Source of the DNA: Pleurocapsa minor GSE-CHR-MK 17-07R
GTDB lineage: Bacteria; Chloroflexota; Anaerolineae; Aggregatilineales; Phototrophicaceae
DNA length: 43,260 nucleotides
Direction of reading: 5' to 3'
NCBI GenBank assembly: GCA_019359125.1
Contig: JAHHHY010000021.1
Span: forward strand, 1 to 43,260
Positions 15,592 to 22,727 of the stretch are shown in pieces. The number at the start of each line of letters is the position of its first letter. Position 1 is the first letter of the stretch. Below the pieces are notes generated by a model that was given only the letters and a program-made list of their open reading frames with translations, ran no database searches and was not told the DNA's origin. A program made the position numbers and the translations under genes.

Positions 15592-16692
15592 TTAGCTTCC
15601 GCCAGCCGGGGCCTCAGGCTGCGGCACGATTTCCAGCGGAGCCGGAACATCGGGCGGCGTCAGATCGGTGCCACTCTGGGCGGCATTGGTGATGCTTTCC
15701 AGGTCAAACAGGAATGGGCTGTTGGCCGGCACCAGCACCAGATTGACATTGTCGCTCAGGTTCTGGATGTACTCGTACTGGATCAGAGACGGATTGGCCG
15801 CGATCTGCTCGCTGACGAGGCGCAGGGCTTCGGCCTGGGCCTGGGCACGCAGGATGATCGACTGCGCTTCACCTTCAGCGCGGGCGATGGTGGCGTCACG
15901 CTGGCCTTCGGCCTGCGCACGTGCCTGTTCCGCTTCCTGCTGAATCTGCTGCACGCGCAGACGGGCGCGTTCGGATTCCTGCTCGGCGATCTGGGCCTGT
16001 TCGATGGCGGCCGTGAACAGATCGCTAAAGTTGATATCGCGCACCAGCACGTCGCTCAGAATCAAGCCTTCATTATTGAAGCTGGCGCCAAGCTGTGTCT
16101 GGATTTGCAGCTCCATATCGCTGCGGCCTTCACCATAGATATCCTGGGCGCGGAAGCCGGCCACCACGTCACGCACGAGGCCGCGCGTGGTCGGGCGGAT
16201 GAAGTCGTTTTCGAAACGATTCTGCCAGCGGGTGTGCAGCGTGTTCACATTGGCTGCGTCCACGGCATAGATGACCGTGATGTCCAGCAGCACTTCCTGG
16301 CCGTCGGACGTACGCGCACGCACCGCATCATCACCGCTGCGGGCGCCTTCAGCAGACGATCCGCTCATGGTGTACTGCTGCTGCGCGCTGGAATAAATAG
16401 TGGTCGTCTGCACGACGGGCACCACCAGATGCGTGCCAGAGGTCAGCGGCTGGGGCGACAGTCCGCCACCCAGCGAGTTGAACACAACAGCGACTTCAGC
16501 AGGCTGCAGCACGATCACGCCCTGGCTGATGACGCTGAAAATGACGCCCACTACGGCGCCGACCACGGCCAGCAGCCAGCCCATGCGCGCTTTGCGATTC
16601 TGCGACAGGGCCATCACCGCGCCGGCCACACCGACCACGAAGATGACAAAGCCGACTACACTTAACAGACTGAATAACGAGCTTATGCCCAT
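15592..16692 (-). CDS. SPFH/Band 7 (prohibitin-like) membrane protein
   Basis: A 366-residue protein from ATG 16692, chosen because GGGGA lies six bases upstream; a GTG at 16704 is possible but has poor spacing. Two N-terminal hydrophobic helices (VVGFVIFVVGVAGAVMAL and MGWLLAVVGAVVGVIFSVI) are followed by the SPFH domain. That domain starts at VLQPAEVAVVFNSLGG and includes DGQEVLLDITVIYAVD. A long coiled coil rich in Ala/Glu/Gln/Arg (EQESERARLRVQQIQQEAEQ) is typical of prohibitins and HflC/HflK. A short Pro-rich tail closes it. Such proteins form large ring or cage oligomers on membranes and often modulate membrane proteases. No FtsH or NfeD gene is adjacent, so the partner is unknown. Confidence 0.88.
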   Translation of the reverse strand: MGISSLFSLLSVVGFVIFVVGVAGAVMALSQNRKARMGWLLAVVGAVVGVIFSVISQGVIVLQPAEVAVVFNSLGGGLSPQPLTSGTHLVVPVVQTTTIYSSAQQQYTMSGSSAEGARSGDDAVRARTSDGQEVLLDITVIYAVDAANVNTLHTRWQNRFENDFIRPTTRGLVRDVVAGFRAQDIYGEGRSDMELQIQTQLGASFNNEGLILSDVLVRDINFSDLFTAAIEQAQIAEQESERARLRVQQIQQEAEQARAQAEGQRDATIARAEGEAQSIILRAQAQAEALRLVSEQIAANPSLIQYEYIQNLSDNVNLVLVPANSPFLFDLESITNAAQSGTDLTPPDVPAPLEIVPQPEAPAGGS

Positions 16693-16854
16693 AACGTTCC
16701 CCACTCCCGCCGAAAGCTGGCGCTAAGACTGTCCAATAGAGATATACGCAATTATCCACATTCAGTAGTGTGGAAGATGAGAAGCAAGGCAAGCCCCTCA
16801 ATAATTGGGGGGTGGCTGCCATCACACTGAAGGGGGTAACGCGGAGAAAAAGTG

Positions 16855-16885
16855 CATGGACGCACCCTGTTCAGATGCGTCCATG
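16855..16885 (-). terminator. Intrinsic terminator of the thioredoxin-like gene
   Basis: CATGGACGCA (16855-16864) and TGCGTCCATG (16876-16885) form a perfect 10-bp stem with an 11-base loop. On the minus strand it is followed by CACTTTTTCTCC, a T-rich run, just 12 bp after the TAA of the thioredoxin-like lipoprotein gene. An intact terminator directly after the second half supports treating both halves as one gene. Confidence 0.8.
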
Positions 16886-16896
16886 AAGAAGAAACC

Positions 16897-17457
16897 TTAC
16901 GAAGCAGAACCGGCAGCCAGCAGGCGCAGGGTCTCTGCGGGGTCCTGCATACCGGTCAGCAGGCCGGTGGTTGTGCCATCCGGATAGATGATGAAGTGCG
17001 GCTGCGAGGGCGGAATGGTGACGAATGCGCCAAACTGCGTCGTCAGGCCGGAAATCAGCTCTGGCGTGGCCACCGCAAATGCCCAGTCGAAGTCATTTTC
17101 GTCCTGGTAGGCTGCCATGTTGGCGTCGGTATCATTGGTTTCCACGGTAAAGCTGACAAACACCACGTCTTCAGAATTCACCTGCGGGATCACATTGTCG
17201 CGCAAACTGCGCTGACTGAGGCGGCAGTTCAGTCACCACCGCGCCATCGGGTGCACATACACGGTGCGCCCGGCAAAATCGGCAAACGTGAAGGTCTCGC
17301 CCGTGCGCACGTCGCGCAGCGCGATATCCTGCCAGCCTGCCGCCGTCGACTGCACGCCCGCCTCAGCTGTGGGGGCCTGCGCCGCGGGCGATCCGCCGCC
17401 ACAGGCCGACACAACGAGCGCCAGCAGCGCCGCCATCAGCGAAAACACCTTCGCCAT
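16897..17457 (-). CDS. Thioredoxin-like lipoprotein with in-frame TGA at the redox Cys position (candidate selenoprotein or nonsense-interrupted gene)
   Basis: One continuous frame of 187 codons is interrupted only by TGA at 17233-17235 (residue 75). The first part has a lipoprotein signal (MAKVFSLMAALLALVVSAC), a Gly/Ala/Pro linker and the start of a thioredoxin-like domain (DVRTGETFTFADFAGRTVYVHPMARW). The TGA follows that Trp. Then come LNCRLSQRSLRDNVIP, VVFVSFTVETNDT and a cis-Pro-type PSQPHFIIYPDGT. Related redoxin/TlpA-type proteins have W-C-x-N-C-R here, so the TGA falls exactly on the first redox Cys and gives W-U-L-N-C-R, a UxxC motif. Alternatives are a simple nonsense mutation, or a sequencing error, since the adjacent residues Arg and Leu are also unusual. 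Other genes in the window end in TGA, so TGA is not generally reassigned. ATG 17457 has AAAGGA upstream. Confidence 0.7.
17203..17231 (-). promoter_or_regulatory. Hairpin immediately after the in-frame TGA (possible SECIS-like element)
   Basis: Starting one base after the TGA on the minus strand, AACTG pairs with CAGTT and CGC pairs with GCG around a single bulged C. This leaves an 8-base loop (CTCAGTCA), with two extra T-G wobbles at the base. Bacterial SECIS elements sit in this place, inside the coding region just downstream of UGA. Their apical loops usually begin with G near position 1-2, which this one lacks, and the loop starts slightly early (13 bases after UGA). It is suggestive, not diagnostic. 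Confidence 0.3.
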
Positions 17458-17589
17458 ACACCTGTCCTTTCCCGGCTATCAGGTTTGAACCCGGGATAGC
17501 CGCACCTCTCGCGGGAAACAATTCATCTGTCAGTATGTCGCATTCACGTGCGCGGAGTCTGAGCAAAGCCTTAAGGCTTGGGTAAAAAT

Positions 17590-17624
17590 TCTGGCAAGCA
17601 ATTCGTGCCAGACGCGTGTAGTAT
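17590..17624 (+). promoter_or_regulatory. Inverted repeat and -10-like box in the divergent region before the small unknown gene
   Basis: TCTGGCA (17590-17596) and TGCCAGA (17606-17612) form a perfect 7-bp inverted repeat with a 9-base spacer. It ends seven bases before TAGTAT (17619-17624), a plausible -10 box for the gene starting at 17656. The repeat would cover the -35 zone, where no good hexamer is seen, as expected for an operator or activator site. No regulator is identified. Confidence 0.35.
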
Positions 17625-17655
17625 GGAAACAGATTTCAGGCTTTCTGGAGTGTGA

Positions 17656-18111
17656 GTGGCGACTGAATATATGGCGAATCAACAGCACTTCACGCAGGAA
17701 TGGCTCGGTGACGGGCAGATCCTGTGCTATCGCTTCCGCGAGCTGGGGCGCGAGTCTGCTGATGAGTGGTATGCGCATATCCGGCCCATTTTCCAGGCAT
17801 GGGATACGTCTCGTCCGCTGCACATGCTCATGGACGGGCGCGCCGTGCCCGCCACCAGGCTGATTACGCCGCATCCGCTCAAGCGTGCCCGCCAGCTCAT
17901 GGATGAACATCCTGCCGTGCTGGGCCGCACCGCTGTCATCATCGGCCATCACCTGACATCAAATATCATCTCGACCATGCTGCGCACGATCATCAAACCA
18001 AATCGGCGCGCGCGCTCGATTTTCCACAGCGAAAGCGACGCGATCGCGTGGCTGCTGCGCTACGAAGACCCGAATCAGTCCGGCCGCAGCGACACCGCTG
18101 CCGCACGCTAG
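17656..18111 (+). CDS. Small soluble protein of unknown function (possibly STAS/SpoIIAA-like)
   Basis: A 151-residue protein starting at GTG 17656, with GGAG five bases upstream; an in-frame ATG lies at 17671 without a good ribosome site. It has no signal peptide or membrane helix. The middle has a beta strand ending in MLMDGRAVPATRLITPHPLKRARQLMDEHP, followed by TAVIIGHHLTS and a C-terminal helix SESDAIAWLL. This alternating strand-helix layout, and the closing AxxWLL helix, resemble SpoIIAA/STAS-like small proteins that I have seen with unknown roles. That is a resemblance only. It lies 34 bp before the flippase-like gene and may share its transcript. Confidence 0.65.
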   Translation: MATEYMANQQHFTQEWLGDGQILCYRFRELGRESADEWYAHIRPIFQAWDTSRPLHMLMDGRAVPATRLITPHPLKRARQLMDEHPAVLGRTAVIIGHHLTSNIISTMLRTIIKPNRRARSIFHSESDAIAWLLRYEDPNQSGRSDTAAAR

Positions 18112-18145
18112 CATCCCCTTTCGCATCATGTAAACCAGGTCCCCT

Positions 18146-19162
18146 ATGCGCAAACTCGCTTTCATCCTCATCAGCATCGTGGTCAGCGGCATTTTCCTGT
18201 GGCTGGCCCTGCGCGACGTGCCGCTGGGCGATATGTTTGCCTCGATCAGCCAGGCCAATGGCCTGCTGGTATTCGCCAGCTTTGCCTCGGTGGCGCTGGC
18301 GCTGGCCCTGCGCGGCATCCGCTGGCAGGTGCTGATCGACAAACGCATGAGCTTCACACAGTGTTTCCATATCTTCAACGTCGGCATGCTGATCAATATG
18401 CTGCCGCTGCGCGCCGGCGAAGTCGCCCGCGTGGTGCTGGCGACGCGCTTCGGCGTGCCGGTGTTCACGTCCGGGGCCAGCATCATCGTCGAGCGCCTGC
18501 TGGATGTGGTCATGGTGCTGATCGTGCTGGCCGTCGGGCTGTCGCGCGCGCCATCCGTGCCCGAAAGTGCGGGCCGGGCTGCGGTGCTGTTCAGCATCGT
18601 GGCCGTCGTCGGCTTCGTCACGCTGATTATCTTCGCCCGCTTTCCGCGCCTGCCCCACGCCATCATCGGCTGGCTGGAGGCGCGCATTGCCCCGCTGAAA
18701 CGCCTTAACCTGACGCGCCGCGTGGATGAAGTGCTGGACGGCCTGCGCATCTTCACGCACCTGGGCACGGCCGTCAAAGCGGTGGGCTGGACGCTGATCG
18801 GCTGGGCCGTCTCGCTGTTTACCTTCTGGTCGCTGCTGATCGCCTTCAATGTGCCGACGCTGGTGCCGGATGCCGACATGGTGTCGCTGACGTGCATGGG
18901 GCTGGCGCTGGCCTCGCTGGGCGTGGCGCTGCCGGTGACGGTGGCGGGCATCGGGCCGTTTCAGGGCGCGGCACGCGTGGCCGGGGAGCTGGTCGGTGTG
19001 CCGGCTGCCGTCTCAGCGGCCATTGGCGTGGTCTTCCACGGCGTCACCTTCGTCAGCTATGGCCTGTGGGGCGTGATCGGCCTGCTGGCGCTGGGCGTCA
19101 ACCTGGGCGATGTCATGCGCGCGCAGCCTGCGGCTGAGGCATCTTCAGCCCAACCCGGATAA
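18146..19162 (+). CDS. UPF0104/LPG-synthase-TM family membrane protein (flippase-like)
   Basis: A 338-residue integral membrane protein with about eight hydrophobic segments. The conserved family block is FNVGMLINMLPLRAGEVARV, followed by ASIIVERLLDVVMVL. A later block is ALASLGVALPVTVAGIGPFQGA. These are hallmarks of the lysylphosphatidylglycerol synthase transmembrane region family (UPF0104, AglD/MprF N-terminal part). Its members flip or help transfer lipid-linked molecules. The cytoplasmic aminoacyl-transfer domain of MprF is absent, so lipid aminoacylation is not expected. A possible partner is one of the lipid-dependent glycosyltransferases at 22.7-25.5 kb, but that is inference. Confidence 0.85.
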   Translation: MRKLAFILISIVVSGIFLWLALRDVPLGDMFASISQANGLLVFASFASVALALALRGIRWQVLIDKRMSFTQCFHIFNVGMLINMLPLRAGEVARVVLATRFGVPVFTSGASIIVERLLDVVMVLIVLAVGLSRAPSVPESAGRAAVLFSIVAVVGFVTLIIFARFPRLPHAIIGWLEARIAPLKRLNLTRRVDEVLDGLRIFTHLGTAVKAVGWTLIGWAVSLFTFWSLLIAFNVPTLVPDADMVSLTCMGLALASLGVALPVTVAGIGPFQGAARVAGELVGVPAAVSAAIGVVFHGVTFVSYGLWGVIGLLALGVNLGDVMRAQPAAEASSAQPG

Positions 19163-19309
19163 ACAAGTCTGCGTTACCATTAGCATGCAGGGTGAGCCCT
19201 CTGGCGCAGCGCCTCCGTCCAAAGCCGGACGCGGGCCAATGGCCAACGGATGAGGCCTGCCCGGAACCCACCCTATTATCCTGAAGTACAGACAGACAGG
19301 ACACGTTCT

Positions 19310-20065
19310 ATGCCATTTGCCGCACTGCCCACGGGCGCCACGCTGTACTATGACGATCTGGGAGAAGGCACGCCGATCATCCTGCTGCACGGCTGGATGG
19401 GGACTGCACGCGATCACCTGGGCTGGCTGATGGACTGGCTGAAAGACGACTACCGCGTGATCGGCCCGTCCATGCGCGGCTATGGCCAGTCGCAGCCGCG
19501 CCCGCGCCAGTATCCGCTGGACCATTACCAGCAGGATGCCCGCGACATCATCGCGCTGATGGACGCGCTGGATATCCCCAAAGCCCACATCATGGGCTAT
19601 TCAGACGGCGGCGAAGTTGCGCTGCTGGTGGGCGGCATGGCGCCGGAACGCTGCCTGTCGGTGGCCGCATGGGGGGCCGTCGGCTATTTTGGCGAGCTGA
19701 TGCGCCCCGCCCTGCAGCGTATGTATCCCGGCGATTACATCAGCCAGGAAGAGCGCGAGCGCAACGGCATCACCGACGTGAATGCGTTCGTGCTGGGCTG
19801 GATCACGGCCGCCAAACACATCATCGATTCGGGCGGCGACCTCAGCCTGAGCCTGGCGCCCAATATCACCTGCCCGCTGCTGCTGATGCTGGGCGATCAG
19901 GATACGCTGAACCCGGAGGCGCTGGCGCAGCAGTTCGTCAAGGCGTCGCCCGGCGGACGGCTGGTGATGTTCTCGTGCGGACATGCCATTCACGACGAGC
20001 AGCCTGAGCAGTTCAGGCGCGTGATTGGCGCGTTACTGGATGGAGTGAAACACGCACATGACTGA
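19310..20065 (+). CDS. Alpha/beta-hydrolase fold enzyme
   Basis: A 251-residue hydrolase from ATG 19310. The oxyanion-hole loop is LLHGWMGT and the nucleophile elbow is GYSDGGEVAL, with Ser as nucleophile. The catalytic acid is probably the Asp in LGDQDTLNPE, and the catalytic His is in CGHAIHDEQPEQF. The set is complete, so the enzyme should be active as an esterase, lipase-like hydrolase or C-C hydrolase; the substrate is unknown. It has no signal peptide. The stop overlaps the next gene by 8 bp (ATGACTGA), so the thymidylate-kinase-like gene is probably translated from the same message. An earlier in-frame ATG at 19250 has no support from the fold. Confidence 0.85.
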   Translation: MPFAALPTGATLYYDDLGEGTPIILLHGWMGTARDHLGWLMDWLKDDYRVIGPSMRGYGQSQPRPRQYPLDHYQQDARDIIALMDALDIPKAHIMGYSDGGEVALLVGGMAPERCLSVAAWGAVGYFGELMRPALQRMYPGDYISQEERERNGITDVNAFVLGWITAAKHIIDSGGDLSLSLAPNITCPLLLMLGDQDTLNPEALAQQFVKASPGGRLVMFSCGHAIHDEQPEQFRRVIGALLDGVKHAHD

Positions 20066-20702
20066 AGTCAAGCAATTTGCCAAATGGACCCCGAAAGTCA
20101 TCCTGGAAGGAACCCGGATGACGCACAAGACCGATATCGCCTTCCTGCTGAACGAACATCCCCGGCTGGTGGGCCCGCGCAAGTATCAGTACCACAGCCC
20201 GCTCATCAGCGCGGAGTGGTGCGGCTTCAGCAATCGGCCGTGGGGGCGCGGCCCGGTCAATTTTGAGCCGGAAGACGAAGCCCTGGCGATGGAAACATTT
20301 GCCACCTGGGCGCGCCTGTTCGAGCTGCAAAAGTACTATTCGTGGATCGTCGACCGCTTTCATGTCTCGACCATCGTGTATCAGGCATCACAGGGGCGGC
20401 ATTACGACTTCTCATGGTTGGAGAAGCGCCTGCTGCCGCTCAATTTCTGCATGGTGCTGCTGACGCGCAAAGACGAGTCGTTTGCGGCGGCGCGCGTCGA
20501 ACGGCTGAAGGTATCGGGCAATCCCAGCCAGTACGACGACCTGACGCCGTTCATCCGCGAGCAGGACGACTATCGCCGGGCCTTTGCCGCATCGATGCTG
20601 CCGCATGTCGAAATCGATGTCACCGACCGCGATTTGCCCTCGATTGCCGACGAAATCACCGACTGGGTGATCGCCAATAATCTGCTGGGCATGCCGGACT
20701 AA
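20058..20702 (+). CDS. Thymidylate-kinase-like P-loop protein with an altered Walker A
   Basis: A 214-residue protein whose layout follows nucleotide monophosphate kinases. An N-terminal strand leads to ILEGTRMTHKTDIAFLL, which aligns with the P-loop as G-TRMT-H-K-T, so His replaces the usual Gly before Lys. Further on, DRFHVSTIVYQ matches the DR[YFH]xxSxxAYQ block of thymidylate kinases. A C-terminal helix ends with ITDWVIANNLL. It could phosphorylate a nucleoside or nucleotide or a small alcohol, or could bind nucleotide without activity. It overlaps the alpha/beta-hydrolase gene by 8 bp. Assignment to the TMK/deoxynucleoside-kinase superfamily is moderately sure; substrate and activity are not known. 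Confidence 0.65.
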   Translation: MTEVKQFAKWTPKVILEGTRMTHKTDIAFLLNEHPRLVGPRKYQYHSPLISAEWCGFSNRPWGRGPVNFEPEDEALAMETFATWARLFELQKYYSWIVDRFHVSTIVYQASQGRHYDFSWLEKRLLPLNFCMVLLTRKDESFAAARVERLKVSGNPSQYDDLTPFIREQDDYRRAFAASMLPHVEIDVTDRDLPSIADEITDWVIANNLLGMPD

Positions 20703-20721
20703 CCTGACCTTGCGGGATGCA

Positions 20722-21603
20722 TCAGGCCAGCAGCTGCGCAACATCGACCCGCGCACCTGCTGGCAGGGGCAGCGCGCCTTCGGCCAGCAGCGCCTGGTTG
20801 CCGCTGGCTGGCAGGTCGAGCGCAAACACCCGCGTGCCCGATTCCGGAGCCAGCGCACGCCGGGCGGCATACATCGCCCCGCCATTTGATTCGGTCTCGA
20901 CAACTACCAGCGCATCACAGAACGCCGCGATCAGCCGGTTGCGCGCGACCAGCGTGTGCCGCGCCACCGTAACATCCGGCGGAACCTCGCACACCAGCGC
21001 GCCGCAGGCCATCAGCCGCGCCGCCAGCGGGATATTCTCCGGCGGATACACGTCCAGCACGCCGCCGCCCAGCACCGCGATCGTGCGCGTGCCGGCCGTC
21101 AATGCGCCCTCGTGCGCCAGCGTGTCCACACCCAGCGCCAGCCCGCTGACAATCGTCGCCCCGGTGCGGCCCGCGTCATAGGCGATCTGCTCGGCAAACA
21201 GCCGGGCGGCCAGCCCGGGCGACCGCGTGCCGACGATGCCCACGCGCTTCTGGCCATCGTGGAACACATCGGTCAGGCCGCGCCAGAACATCGCCGCCGG
21301 TCGCTCGGCAAAGCCTGCCAGCGGATGCGCCACATCCCCGAAAATTTGCGTCGTCTCGCCAGACAATACCCAGCGCACGCCTTGCTTTGCCCAGGCTTCA
21401 GCACGGTGAGCAAACACCTCATAGTCGATGGCGCGCAGGGCAGCGGCCGTGCGTGGGCCAATGCCGCGCAGGCGCATCAGCCCGGCCTCATCGGCCGCCT
21501 GCATGCGCCCGGCATCGCCCTCGAAATGGGCATAAAACGCGTCGAACGCAGACGCGTTAAAGCGCCCTGTCACCGCGGCGGCCAGCCACGCCAGATCGCT
21601 CAT
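20722..21603 (-). CDS. dprA: DNA-processing protein DprA (short form)
   Basis: A 293-residue DprA/Smf. An N-terminal helix-hairpin-helix segment (LMRLRGIGPRTAAALRAI) precedes the Rossmann-like core. Core motifs are VGTRSPG, VSGLALGVDTLAHEGAL, TIAVLGGGVLDVYPPEN, ARNRLIAAFCDALVVVE and SGNQALLAEGA. DprA binds single-stranded DNA during transformation and loads RecA. The typical C-terminal winged helix (DML1-like) is absent, and the protein ends shortly after the core. The start ATG 21603 lies 6 bp after the stop of the HTH regulator gene, so both are one operon. The retained core should suffice for DNA binding and RecA loading. Confidence 0.9.
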   Translation of the reverse strand: MSDLAWLAAAVTGRFNASAFDAFYAHFEGDAGRMQAADEAGLMRLRGIGPRTAAALRAIDYEVFAHRAEAWAKQGVRWVLSGETTQIFGDVAHPLAGFAERPAAMFWRGLTDVFHDGQKRVGIVGTRSPGLAARLFAEQIAYDAGRTGATIVSGLALGVDTLAHEGALTAGTRTIAVLGGGVLDVYPPENIPLAARLMACGALVCEVPPDVTVARHTLVARNRLIAAFCDALVVVETESNGGAMYAARRALAPESGTRVFALDLPASGNQALLAEGALPLPAGARVDVAQLLA

Positions 21604-21609
21604 CCGCGA

Positions 21610-22227
21610 TTATTCGGCTTCGTAGTATTCGATGATCGAAAGCAGCATCGCATTGATGAAGGTATTCACCTGCCGCAGCAGCGTCGCCCACTCGCCAGCA
21701 CTGCGCGGCGGCGTGATTTCAGACCAGGTCAGGATGCTGTTGATAACAAAATCGCTGAAGTATAAAAAGCCGCGCACCGCCTGCGGCAGCGTCAGGCCGT
21801 CATTTTCCAGCACGCGGGCATACACCTGCCCCAGCGTGATGGCCGACGCCAGCCGGGCATCGGGCGCACCGCTGCCCAGATATTCGCGCAGCGCCTCCAG
21901 CACCAGCCTGCCCTGCACGCGCAGCTCGCTCCGCGTGGTCTCGCTCATGGCCGCGAACCACGGCTCGCTGCCCAATGCGCCTGCGCCGGTCTGCATACGC
22001 GTCTGGCCCAGCGCATTCTGAATGATGACCTGCACTTCCAGCGGCTGCAGCTCGCCCTGCTTTTCGGCCTGCTGCATCAGGTCGGTCTTGCGGAAGCGCC
22101 GATGCCCGCCCGGCGTGCGCCGCGAGGCAATATCGCCCTTGTCCGCCCAGTTGCGCACAGTGGCCGGATGCACCCCCAGCAGGTCGGCGGCCTGCCGCAG
22201 GCTGACCCATTCTGTGCTGTCGTTCAT
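21610..22227 (-). CDS. MerR/BldC-like helix-turn-helix DNA-binding protein
   Basis: A 205-residue protein with an N-terminal winged HTH of the MerR/excisionase type: WVSLRQAADLLGVHPATVRNWADKG followed by the wing RRTPGGHRRFRKTDL. The C-terminal 135 residues are helical (LRVQGRLVLEALREYLG, and a hydrophobic run from GFLYFSDFVINSIL) and of unknown function, perhaps a ligand or dimerisation domain. GGGGGAAAC precedes ATG 22227. It heads the two-gene operon with dprA (6-bp gap), so it may control dprA or autoregulate; that is inference from position. Confidence 0.82.
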   Translation of the reverse strand: MNDSTEWVSLRQAADLLGVHPATVRNWADKGDIASRRTPGGHRRFRKTDLMQQAEKQGELQPLEVQVIIQNALGQTRMQTGAGALGSEPWFAAMSETTRSELRVQGRLVLEALREYLGSGAPDARLASAITLGQVYARVLENDGLTLPQAVRGFLYFSDFVINSILTWSEITPPRSAGEWATLLRQVNTFINAMLLSIIEYYEAE

Positions 22228-22310
22228 GTTTCCCCCGAAACCATGCGCCCGTGTACAAGGCCTCTATTGTACGCGAAACTGGCAGCAGGCACGAACAGCG
22301 CAGGTCATGC

Positions 22311-22520
22311 TTATGGATTGGCGAGGATCATATCCAGCATGCGCTCGATGCGGCGGCGGCGCGTATCCGGCTTGCTGGCTTCGCTGATCCAGTTCAGATA
22401 GTCGCGCTGGTGCGCTGGCGCAAAGCGCGTGAATTTTTCGCGGGCAGCCTCATCGGATTTCAGCGCGGCGCGCATATCTTCGGGCAGCATTTCCAGCGTA
22501 ACCTGTACAGACGTGTGCAT
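22311..22520 (-). CDS. Small OmdA/YdeI-domain protein
   Basis: A 69-residue protein from ATG 22520, with AAGGTG eight bases upstream. It has the signature of the bacteriocin-protection YdeI/OmpD-associated family tail: LPEDMRAALKSDEAAREKF, then APAHQRDYLNWISEASKPDTRRRRIERML. Full-length YdeI proteins are larger; stand-alone short versions such as this are common. The biochemical role of the family is not established. It lies on the opposite strand to the glycosyltransferase gene, with a divergent 207-bp region between. Confidence 0.8.
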   Translation of the reverse strand: MHTSVQVTLEMLPEDMRAALKSDEAAREKFTRFAPAHQRDYLNWISEASKPDTRRRRIERMLDMILANP

Positions 22521-22576
22521 GACAGCACCTTCTTCGGCACTTCGACCAACCTGACCGGCAGAACTATTTCTGTCTG

Positions 22577-22616
22577 TATGACGAATAATGTCATAAAAAG
22601 GTTGCATTGTGATGCA
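22577..22616. promoter_or_regulatory. Two small inverted repeats in the divergent OmdA/glycosyltransferase region
   Basis: TATGAC (22577-22582) and GTCATA (22590-22595) form a perfect 6-bp repeat with a 7-base spacer. TGCATTGTGATGCA at about 22603-22616 is a second near-palindrome. Both sit between divergent genes and could be operators. No clear promoter hexamers are assigned. Confidence 0.3.
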
Positions 22617-22727
22617 CCATATGGGGGATTCTGATGGAGATTAAGGCCTGTGGGGAAAACGCCACTTTCAACAGCCCGCAGTGTTGTCATGTCTAAAGCG
22701 CAGGGTAATCCGGGCGCAAGGGGGCAT

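Noticed and set aside
17200-17240. Programmed frameshift in the thioredoxin-like gene
   Set aside because: The two halves are in the same frame, so only a stop codon, not a shift, separates them.
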